Origin: Lepidodermella squamata | Taxonomy: Eukaryota; Gastrotricha | Length of the DNA: 64,000 nucleotides | Reading direction: 5' to 3' | Assembly: GCA_047495785.1 (NCBI GenBank) | Contig: JBLDXI010000032.1 | Span: 310,001-374,000, forward strand | Shown: positions 20,101 through 27,900 of the stretch, one piece after another | Position numbering within the stretch: position 1 is the stretch's first letter | Layout: each line of letters starts with the position of its first letter | Made by a program: the position numbers and the translations under genes | The notes under the pieces: model-generated | What the model saw: the letters and a program-made list of their open reading frames with translations, nothing else | Told to the model about the DNA's origin: nothing | Database searches by the model: none

Positions 20101-22153
20101 TGATGTTTGTTTTGCTTGCGTCGCATGCAGACTAGAGCAGATGCACAGTACGCAACGCAGTGCAATCAAATCAGCCGAAAATGCAGTCTTGGTAACGCTG
20201 ATGTTTCGCAATCCAATTTGATCACAAGCGATCTACAAGGCGAAGTATGAAGAGCCTTGAGCTTGCGAGACGCAATCAAGAAATTTCAACTCAGCTTCCC
20301 AGCTGTAGGGTCACATTACTCAGAGAAGATTCGAATATACGATAACTCGAAGCCAGTTAGACTATTCAAGGCTTACTTGGCGAATTTCATCGCCCATTAG
20401 TTCTGCAGATCTCGAGGCTGATTGGTCAGCAGATAGCGATGATGATGAAATGGAAACCAAGCCGCCCTCTAGCCTTTCGTTTCACGAAGTTTTTCAGTCG
20501 TTGAACTTGGCGATTCACAAACCGATTAAAGACAGATGTGGAGTATGCTACTCCTACCAATTAAATCATCGCCCTATCTCTGTCGAAGAAGACGAGGCTC
20601 AAACTGCCCACCTTCGCTGCTGTGACATCGGTCGTAGAAAGCCTCTACTGACGCGAAGCACCTCATTTTCGACATGATGAAGGTTGTTCTCATTCCTCAA
20701 AGTCCAGTTAAAGATCTGGTATTTAGCCGGAAGCTGTCTATTCATACTGAGAATTTCTGCTACTATGAACCGCTAAAACCGGTAAATTTTATTTGGGACG
20801 AATCAAATGGCGGAATAAGTTCCAATGAACTTTCGTAGTTGTTGCACATTGTCCTGATCGAAGCGTTAAGTAGAGGTTGCGAACACCTCAAATCCTGGGC
20901 CGATTATTGTGGCTCGCAAAACAAAAACAAGCAGATGGTTGTAGTAATGCTCAAGGTCAATTATTTCTTTAATTATTTAAATTATGTATCCAAGCTCTTG
21001 ATCCTACCATTAATACTATGTGTACCCACCAATAGGAATATTACTGAAAATCAAGACACCTATTACTTATACTTATATGAGTACGGTGTGGATTTCACTT
21101 AACCTTGTTCGTTGATCCACAGCAAGGTAATTTTTTGATGTTTCATGCTTTTGTATGATTTCTATCACTCTAAATTGTGGTTTGGCCATGAAGATGACGA
21201 ATAAATGTCGAAACTAGTCAGAACGGCGGCGTTTGGCCTTTGAAATTATAATTATGAGCAAAATATCCGTTTACCATCAGATAACACGACTCGAAATAAA
21301 TTTATAATAATTCATACTAACCTGTGCACATTCCTTGAGATTGCTGGAAGTGATTGTTAAGGTGGATGAGCAGAACCGTCAGCAGCTTTTTAGACACATT
21401 CGGCGCCAGCAATCGATCGATAGTCGCCTTCAAATCTTGATCATCGAGCAGCTTCTTCTTGACCTTCAGCTCCTTCGCAATTTCCTCAATTTTAGCGATA
21501 GCGGCCTGCCGATCCGCTCCCTCAAACGACTTGGCATAGGTTCTAATGTACCGACGCGCGAATTCGACGTAACCAAGGTGGCAATAAGCTGTCGCATAGA
21601 CGAGATAGCCCTTCGCCCAATTTTCGCCGATTATATACACAGCATCTGAGACAACAGCGATCGCCTTTTCGTATTTACCCAGCTTAATATAGCACAACCC
21701 GGCATTGGTGTAGTAGCGCTTATCATACGGCGAGTCCTGGATCATTTTCTTGTACTTCATCAACGCCTCCTTATAACGACCGGCCGCAAACAGTTTGTTA
21801 CCCTCGGTGTGAGTATCGTTCGAAAGCCCCATGAAAACCGAGGGATTGTGCGAGATCATGCCGCGGCATCCGCGTCGAATTTCGTCATGGCGTTCATCGG
21901 CCTTTTCCTGCGACGAGCAAACATTCAAATACTCGAGGCAGTCCTTATTATCAGGCGGTTGAGCGTTCGATTCTGTTCCGTAATTGATGCAGCCGAATAG
22001 CTTTTCGAACATTTCTTTGCGCTCTTGAGAGTGCCATTTCATGCCCGGGAAAATTTCCATCGGTTTGTAGTTGTCGTTCGCAGCGTCCATTTGCTCACGT
22101 TGCAAAATGGCATCCTCGTCTTCGGAGGGAGATTCGGATGAACAAGAGAACAT
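14145..22153 (-). CDS. TPR / armadillo-like repeat protein, paralog C (3 exons, 802 aa)
   Basis: Exons 21322-22153, 17472-18708 and 14145-14484, with introns of 2613 and 2987 nt (phase 1 and phase 2). The final join gives SNACLSLYYLLTMKDR, which matches KNACISLYHLL in the paralog at 46615-49007 and so supports using the distant last exon. Exon 1 has an acidic leader, EKLFGCINYG (family LFG motif), a canonical TPR block (HTEGNKLFAAGRYKEALMKY; YYTNAGLCYIKLGKYEKAI; WAKGYLVYATAYCHLGY) and DDQDLKATIDRL. Exon 2 has APFNDFIWH, EEPWFFQRIE and SVRPSIWCLFVRRL. Exon 3 ends in GIVLPAILNADRSYRNLL and an acidic tail. Introns host nested plus-strand genes and transposon pieces. The function is unknown; a TPR scaffold or co-chaperone is inferred. 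Confidence 0.8.
14884..15078 (+). CDS. Small single-pass membrane protein, nested (copy 1, 64 aa)
   Basis: Begins MEQFLAGLLSGVAFTVAASS. A hydrophobic segment spans about residues 4-24, followed by a basic RYRDRDR stop-transfer-like stretch and a short acidic/polar tail with VELGLLNNTAGS. The ATG at 14884 is preferred over an in-frame upstream one at 14809 because the two sister genes begin M(D/E)xFxxG. It lies on the plus strand within the last intron of paralog C. Clear similarity to 15527-15847 indicates it is coding. The family is not recognised. Topology would put the basic and acidic tail in the cytosol if the N terminus is outside. Confidence 0.6.
   Translation: MEQFLAGLLSGVAFTVAASSAYHVISRYRDRDRQASDEDTVELGLLNNTAGSTAGTSISENVDG
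15233..15394 (+). CDS. Small membrane protein, nested (copy 2, shortened, 53 aa)
   Basis: Begins MDIFIAGFVRGAALAAWGYT and continues with a basic stretch YLERRREAECRGQE before a stop at 15392-15394. The first 14 residues align with the starts of the flanking copies (MEQFLAGLLSGVAF and MDYFFGGLISGVAF), but the C-terminal half is different and shorter. It is either a diverged third member or a decaying copy. Spacing is about 155 and 130 bp to its neighbours. Too short to be sure. Confidence 0.4.
   Translation: MDIFIAGFVRGAALAAWGYTSAFERLKSYLERRREAECRGQEVNVQYLNSSGL
15527..15847 (+). CDS. Small single-pass membrane protein, nested (copy 3, 106 aa)
   Basis: Begins MDYFFGGLISGVAFAAVVSG, one hydrophobic segment, followed by YHIIRYRDRDRH and an acidic segment EDAVELGLLDNTSGS that matches copy 1 almost position by position. 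It has about 45 extra residues: a charged tail with VVRYPKKPDLSEANGPAY. The RYRDRDR region of copies 1 and 3 shares the palindromic DNA word GCGATCGCGATCGC. Nested in the last intron of paralog C on the opposite strand. No known family recognised. Conservation between copies with differing third-codon positions argues it is translated. Confidence 0.6.
   Translation: MDYFFGGLISGVAFAAVVSGVYHIIRYRDRDRHQATNRDEDAVELGLLDNTSGSGSTTASIAFSTPIVVRYPKKPDLSEANGPAYNTRGRRLDANDEVNFKRRDNF
16384..16602 (+). mobile_element. Ty3/gypsy-type integrase core fragment
   Basis: The frame reads HILTIVEHLCHFAQAKPMKT, then ALESYFLQYGIPDVLLTDRG. This matches the integrase core pattern (I/V)(I/V)D.FS.(F/Y).....K........L......(Y/F)G(I/V)P..(I/L).(T/S)D.G. 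The first catalytic Asp position appears as Glu (VEH) and the frame ends soon after the second Asp, so it is inactive. A good GTAAGT donor follows at 16603. Plus strand, in the last intron of paralog C. Confidence 0.65.
16659..17168 (+). CDS. Unrecognised 169-aa protein, Ala/Pro/Leu-rich tail
   Basis: The ATG at 16659 follows, by one base, a splice-acceptor-like CCTATAG. A matching donor (CAT|GTAAGT) lies at 16603, so a 55-nt intron may separate a 5' leader exon made of integrase remnant from this frame. Residues 1-95 look globular and helical (RDWKLLFIPLILQHI, RVLKAIATAFKEALL). The rest is low-complexity A/P/L/V ending in KAKARK. No family recognised. It may be a transposon Gag-like or a lineage-specific gene nested in the paralog C intron. 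Coding status is uncertain. Confidence 0.35.
   Translation: MSDIEMHQLSAALPETESENEFFVKTMAQSAFPSDGILDAKFDFRLTRAQVGEAASSMSGERDWKLLFIPLILQHITSAPIRTRVLKAIATAFKEALLPAPPLAVPAAALLSSVVTVPAVPDAPAALLSPALALQLSSPGPALLAPRQTWPCYQPLLGDSVASKAKARK
18776..19065 (+). mobile_element. Non-LTR retrotransposon reverse transcriptase fragment
   Basis: The plus-strand frame includes DSTPSDEFNKFLKDRP, then CDKVKNHLKASKKASVCSDL and PMRFWNGAAEEI. This corresponds to the start of the RT domain of CR1/jockey-like elements (V...L..LK..KA.GPDGLP.RFLK.AA..I). The GPD of the fingers motif has decayed to VCSD and no downstream YADD box is visible. It sits in the 2.6-kb first intron of paralog C. Confidence 0.5.
19886..20080 (+). 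CDS. Possible small single-pass membrane protein (64 aa)
   Basis: MPNVEPRDLENLVVRRPRIE is followed by a strongly hydrophobic segment (LATIFVAIVVGVIVGLGGVY, about residues 25-44) and a short tail. The composition looks designed: charged N-terminal half, then one clean membrane span. It is nested in the first intron of paralog C on the plus strand. It does not align clearly with the 14.9-15.8 kb trio. No family recognised and it is short, so confidence is low. Confidence 0.35.
   Translation: MPNVEPRDLENLVVRRPRIEWRERLATIFVAIVVGVIVGLGGVYVILDSIARTTCAQLGYTRVK
20420..20975 (+). mobile_element. Decayed DDE-type transposase, WDE / QNKN family
   Basis: Frame pieces interrupted by a shift and a TAG read IKDRCGVCYSYQLN, then IFDMMKVVLIP, NFIWDESNGGISSNELS, and LKSWADYCGSQNKNKQMV. 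These fit the pattern KKD.C..C..Y ... D.QKVL..P ... (Y/F).WDE....(G).NE..S ... W.DNC.GQNKN. I know this pattern from an uncharacterised transposase-like family widespread in invertebrate genomes; I do not assign a superfamily name. It is inactive and located in the first intron of paralog C, upstream of its acceptor. Confidence 0.5.
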
Positions 22154-22373
22154 TGTGAAATAAAAACCTAAATTTCAACGATAATTCAATTTTAAATGAA
22201 GAAAAATCACTAGAATTTGCGATAAATTAAAAAACCCGCCTTAATAAAAACCGATTTTCGGAACAATTCCGTAAAAAAAAAGATTTCCCTCCAATTTAAA
22301 TTAAAATTAAAATTGCACTATATTTTATTTTTCTGAATAATATGGCTCTGTAATCAAACAGCTATGAAAAAGT

Positions 22374-24791
22374 TTAGCACGCAACACTAGGATGTTCAAC
22401 GGCTTTTTCAATTAGTTTTCGATATTCATCAGAAACCGGTCCAAATAAGCTGTTTTCCTCATCCAGAGCCTCGCGAAATGTCGAATCTTTTCGAACCAAG
22501 GCGGCTAAAAGAAACCCAGCACTCAGAGGTAGAATTGGTAGAGGTTCAGCAGCAGCTGGAGTCACATTTTCAGCGACCGCCGCTTCCTTTTTCGCTCTTC
22601 TAGCTCGACGAGTAGGTCGAATCATTGCAGACAACTTAGCCACGACTTTTTGAGGTTCTTCGAACAAAGAAAACAGAACAGCTTCCATCAAAACTTCGCG
22701 ACTGACGATTTCAGGCTTCCGTGAAATCGTTTTCGTCAAACACATGCAGACATCAGCGATTTCTTTCTTCGGATATTCCTTGAATTCGTAGACGAAATTA
22801 AGCAATTTCGCCAGAAAATTGTTCATCCTAGGATGTTTTGCTTGAGTTGCGATCGAGTTCTTCTCGGCATGAGTCAGCATGAGCTGGAAATATTTCGCCG
22901 AGATCGGTACATAATCAGGCAGGTCGAGAAAACATGGAAAAACTCGGCAATGCTTCGAATCTTTCGCCATTTGAGCCGCAATTTCGGGATTCAAGGCGTT
23001 CAGGCCAACAATTAGTCGAACAACTTGAGCCTTTAAACCAGCCAGAGCTTCGATAGGCTTCTCGAATTTTTGACCCATAATTAAATGGCAGGATTTCACG
23101 ATCGCATCTTCAAAATCACTGTCTTCTACAAAAGCATCCGCTTCGACATTTTGCCCGATTTCGCATAGCATTATGAGAACATTGAAAGTACTGCGTAGAT
23201 CAAGAAGAGTATCGTCGATAAAATTGTCCAAATTTTTGGCGAAAAAGGTCAATCTCTGCGACAAATGCGTCCATAAACCAGGTCTTTGGCGGCAAATCGG
23301 CACGAGAAATTCGCGATTTTGAAGCAGTAATTTTTCGTACAAATCAAGCGATCGTCTGGGCGAGTAGCCAACATCCCGTCTCATATTCGATAATTCCATC
23401 ATTTTTTCAATCGGAGGCTGGAGCGACATACTGTTCCAACCATAGAAGTTGAAATGCAGGGTCAGATCGAGAAAATTCAGCGTTTCAAGCAACGTCTGAG
23501 GGTTCATTCGTTTGACTTCGCCTGAAAACCACGGTTCGTTTTGGGAAATGAACTCGAATAAGCGAAGAGATTCAACATAGGTATTTCGAGCCCTCCCGAA
23601 AAAGCTGCGATGGATATTGGTCAATTGTTCCGATACCGACCCAAACATGCCGACAGTTGAGCAATACAGCAATTTCGATAGCCAATAAATGTTGTTGAAA
23701 GGCCGTTGATTGAAGAAATCCGCTCGCTTTTCATCGAATTTTTTCTCGCTAACAGCCAATAAAAATTGAAGCCAAGATGAAATGATGTCGAAGTGAATAA
23801 CTGTAGATTGATGAGCGAGGAAAATCAACGTATCAGAGGCGGTCAAAGTCTGGCCGAAATTGATTAGGAAAGTTTTGACAACAGGTTGCTCGAACAGAAT
23901 TTCGTACAATCTCTCTTCTTCGCGATGATCGGCGTAGACTAGGTCGAAAAATTCGCAAATTAAAGTACATTCAGCGAGGGACCAACGCCGAAAATCAGCT
24001 CTAGTGAAGGCGACCTTCAACGCGTGAATTGACTCAACTTTCGAGAAAACGCCAGCCTTTTCGAGTTTTGCCCAAAAACTGCCGGAACTTGAAGCTACCT
24101 TTTTGTGTTCGTTAAGGTGGTGAATCAAAAATGCGCAGGTCGATGGGCTTTGGCTAGTTTTGGGATTAGTTAAAGTTGCAAGGGTATGTTCAAGATCTAG
24201 AGCGTCCAGTACGCGATTTCCTGAGTTATTTTGCGCAATCATTTCAACCGCCCTGCAAATTTTTTCGCGACTTTCTTTTTCATCCTTAGGCAATGGCTTT
24301 TTCTTCTCTGCAGCCAATTCCTTTCTAGAAGTTGCAACTTGATCTAAGGCCTTCTTCACATAACCCATATGAGCGTATAACATAGCGATTTGAAGGCGAT
24401 AGGTTTGCTCCCAATGATCTTCGTATGCAACAGCGCGAGTGCCAGCCAAAGCAACAGCAAACCCATCTTCACATCGGTTAAGGCAGGCATAGGAATTGAT
24501 AAGGCCAAGATAGGCGACCATGTAAGTTGCATTGCTTTTCATAACACGGTTGAATTCTTTCACGGCATCTTCAAAACGTTCTTCTCTCAGGTAATGCTCA
24601 GCTTTTTCCAGCGCTTTCGACGTATTTATGCGGCCGGTGTATTGGTCGGCGAGACATGACGTTAAGGTGGATCGAAACTCGAAAACATCGTCCTCTGACG
24701 TGATATCAGTCATCGCCTCTGCGATACCGTCGTCATCGTTCGTGTAAACCCCGCAAAATGGGAGTTCAAATTCTTCATCATAGTCAGCCAT
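22374..24791 (-). CDS. TPR / armadillo-like repeat protein, paralog D (intronless, 805 aa)
   Basis: A single open frame from MADYDEEFELPFCG. The TPR region spans residues 58-155 but is diverged: the usual GN of the first repeat is EH and the conserved Asn of the second is lost. The linker VLDALDLEHTLATL lies at about 195-207 with FLIHHL at 221-226. Downstream family motifs are RPFNNIYW (363-370), NEPWF (418-422) and RQRPGLWTHLSQRL (501-514). A basic linker RPTRRARRAKK precedes the terminal AGFLLAALVRKDSTFREAL helix. It is the only copy in the contiguous array without an intron and contains two TTAAGGTGG words (24112, 24662). It probably kept the helical scaffold role while losing the peptide clamp of the TPR domain. 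Confidence 0.9.
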   Translation of the reverse strand: MADYDEEFELPFCGVYTNDDDGIAEAMTDITSEDDVFEFRSTLTSCLADQYTGRINTSKALEKAEHYLREERFEDAVKEFNRVMKSNATYMVAYLGLINSYACLNRCEDGFAVALAGTRAVAYEDHWEQTYRLQIAMLYAHMGYVKKALDQVATSRKELAAEKKKPLPKDEKESREKICRAVEMIAQNNSGNRVLDALDLEHTLATLTNPKTSQSPSTCAFLIHHLNEHKKVASSSGSFWAKLEKAGVFSKVESIHALKVAFTRADFRRWSLAECTLICEFFDLVYADHREEERLYEILFEQPVVKTFLINFGQTLTASDTLIFLAHQSTVIHFDIISSWLQFLLAVSEKKFDEKRADFFNQRPFNNIYWLSKLLYCSTVGMFGSVSEQLTNIHRSFFGRARNTYVESLRLFEFISQNEPWFSGEVKRMNPQTLLETLNFLDLTLHFNFYGWNSMSLQPPIEKMMELSNMRRDVGYSPRRSLDLYEKLLLQNREFLVPICRQRPGLWTHLSQRLTFFAKNLDNFIDDTLLDLRSTFNVLIMLCEIGQNVEADAFVEDSDFEDAIVKSCHLIMGQKFEKPIEALAGLKAQVVRLIVGLNALNPEIAAQMAKDSKHCRVFPCFLDLPDYVPISAKYFQLMLTHAEKNSIATQAKHPRMNNFLAKLLNFVYEFKEYPKKEIADVCMCLTKTISRKPEIVSREVLMEAVLFSLFEEPQKVVAKLSAMIRPTRRARRAKKEAAVAENVTPAAAEPLPILPLSAGFLLAALVRKDSTFREALDEENSLFGPVSDEYRKLIEKAVEHPSVAC

Positions 24792-24926
24792 TTGTTAATA
24801 AGAAATATAACTAAAAAAAATTGAAGAACATTTTTTCAAAAATGCAAACAATATGTTGACATGCTAAATATGTTTCATCAGCTATAATGTTATTTTTTGC
24901 TATCGAATGTCTTCGTTCAGTTAATA

Positions 24927-27900
24927 TTAGGCTTTGACTGCATTCGTTTCATCGTGCAGATCAGCCGAAAGACGCTTCCGGGCAGCTCGGAATTTGGAAT
25001 CGTTCCACATGATTTTGCGGCAATTTTCTTCAATCTCGATAAGTAAGGGTAAAAACGTAACAATCGTCATTATAACCATCGTCAAATCGCTTTTGGGCAT
25101 TTTCTTAGCATCAGGGTAACTGCTAGGCGATGCGATAAATCCGACCAATTTTTCCATCAAAGCATCCGCCTTAACAGAGCAAGATTTCAGCGACTTTGCG
25201 AGAAGGTTGCGAGATTTTTCCGATGATTTGATCAGCCGAGACAATACCAAACAACCAGAGGCGATAAAATCGAGATTTTTCGATTTCGTTGCAATGCAAA
25301 ATACTAGTTCAACAATCATGTTTGACACAACATCGGGAATTTTTCTCACTAAATTGTCCGCATAGTTAGGCATAGTTTTCAGAATTGCTGCCAGGAGTTT
25401 GAGTGAATAAGAGCAATTTGCTGATTGTTCTCGTTTTTGCGAGAAAGGAGTGCACCACATTACGAGTTGATGAGCCGACACTTTCGGGTTTGTGACAAAT
25501 TGCTGAGCAAATTTCGCCGATTTCGCGCACAAATGCGTCATTATATTAAGAGATTTGATCGAAATTTCGGTAAGAAAAGAAGCCGGAGTCGATTTAGGAG
25601 CATTTATGCAGTCGACGAAGCGGTACAACGCCCCGGATAGAGCCAGCCAACACCTTTCAATGTGCGGAATTTCGTCAATATCGTCGACAGCAGCCAGGTT
25701 GAGCATAACATCCAGGGTTTTATTGAGATCAGCTTTGAAGTCTTTCAGATTTTCAGGTTCTGAATGGAACAGCGACAGCTTTTTCGCGAGGAAAAACCAG
25801 ACATCGGCGCTGCAGGAACTAGCAATGCGCTTGGAGCCGGTGATTTTCAGCCAAACTAAGAGAATATGAAGTGTTATCAATAAAAATGATGAATACATGA
25901 AATCAAATCAGAAACCGCAGATAAAAGCTCAAACAACGAAAACGAAAAATGCCTCGACCCACCCAAAAAATGCCACCAAAATTCCATCACGTCAAATTCA
26001 ATAATTCCCGCTACTTCCTGAAGAATGAAGTTATGAAGCTGTTCCCCAATGTGTCCGTTTCACGTTTTCGCAGCCAGTTTCCTGAAACTGCTGCACGTAT
26101 CATGCTGCAAGAATAACCACATGGTTACCTGTCATCTTCGGTAAAAGTAGTGGCGAAAGGAAATGTTTCCTTGTCAAATTAATCAGCCTCGCCACCCAAG
26201 CCCGGTAAAGCCCTCTATCAACAGGCTCAAGACCGAGAAACCCAAGGTCATGCAAAATCATTGTAGTTCAAAACATAGGCTCAACTTCTTGACTAAAAAA
26301 CCAAGTCGCTTTCGAGCAGGTATGGTTAACGCATCGTTCAAGTGACAAGGACTATGAATATACTATGAGTTCGACCCGAAACTGATAGCAGCGGAGGGCC
26401 GTCTTAAAATCTTTCCAATGCTCTCATCGATATAACTATTTGTGCGATACGAAAACGTTGATATCGAGGCGGTCGCAGCAATCGCTCAGGGACCCAATTA
26501 CTGTATACGTCGTAATTTTCGTTGCTTTTATTTTCGTTGACCAGATTTCAAGGAAAATTTGAACCCAGCGAAAATTAAAGCCTAATGAAAATTTGGAGCA
26601 ATGACATCGCGTTGTCTGATACCGCATTGCACTTTTACTCGGTCCGAGCCATTGGTGACAACAGCACCGAACCCGTGTACTCATTAATTGACTGAAATTT
26701 AACTTGCTTGACACTTCTAGCGTTTCGAAACTGGTTTCAGTGGTTTTTAGTTAAATAACATAGGAATAAAATTTCGTTGCATTAATTTTCGTTATTTTCC
26801 TCGAAACAACGAAAATATAGCCCTTATAACGAAAATTAAGTCACAAGGAAAAATAAGACGTATACAGTATCCGTTTCATAGCTGCCGGGCCGGCGCGATT
26901 CAGCTAATGCTGTTTTCTTGAGAAGCGGAAAAAATGAAGTCATGCTTCACGGTCAAATTGGAAAACGAAACATTTAACCAATCAGTCTCACCGACACGTG
27001 ACCGAAAGTTCGAATTCGTTTCAAAAATGTATTTGCGATGGGGTGACTGTTGGGATTCTTTTAAATTTAATTTTTTTTTAATTTTTCCTGACTTTTTCTA
27101 GGAACCGTGTGGTTTGATGATGCGATTACCGCCAAGTATTTGCAACGAACATTCGGTAGAGTGTTCGGTGCCGCCATTGCGAAGCCGCATCTGTTGGTAT
27201 GGGACTCTTTCCGATGTCATGTGAGCGATTCTACGAATTCACGGTTGCGTTCCCTCAACATCGATGCGATCGAACCTGTCGAACCTGGTCGCCCAATCGA
27301 TGAGTGGAGGAAAATTACTAGTGGCCCATCGCGTATGAAGCCATCGCCCGCTACAACCCTGCCGGACTTATTATTGAAATTGTGCGGATAAATTTTATCA
27401 TTGGAAAACATTCGAAAACGTACTGAGTTTGTACGAAGAAGATCCAAGCGATCCAAGCTGTCGCCATCGCCAAATACGCCATCGCCTAGTCCGCCAAAAC
27501 CACCCAGGCGGTGGATCCCGGTGGCACCAACGCCGCAGTTAATGCCCGTTGCGGACATCCGGCCTGGTTGTACGACCTGCCGTAAGTCTGATATTACCTG
27601 CTTTGGATGCGGTAAGATTGGGCACTACTTCGGTGCTTGTTGAAAGCCATCATTTGATGATGAGGGCTACCCGCTCTACTTGCCCCGTAACTTGCGCACT
27701 TCTTTCAAGCCTCGTTTAGCACCTAGACGCCTGAACGACTCGTTTCGTGGAATGAGCCGAAATGGTCGTGGAGCTCGATCTGCGAACCATGAAGACGCTT
27801 ACCGTGGTCCTCGGCAGTGGCAACCGAGTCGCGACCGACGGGTCTACAAGTCCGCCGCTGATGCTGCTGCCTATGTAGCTGAGATCGACCCGCCCGCCCA

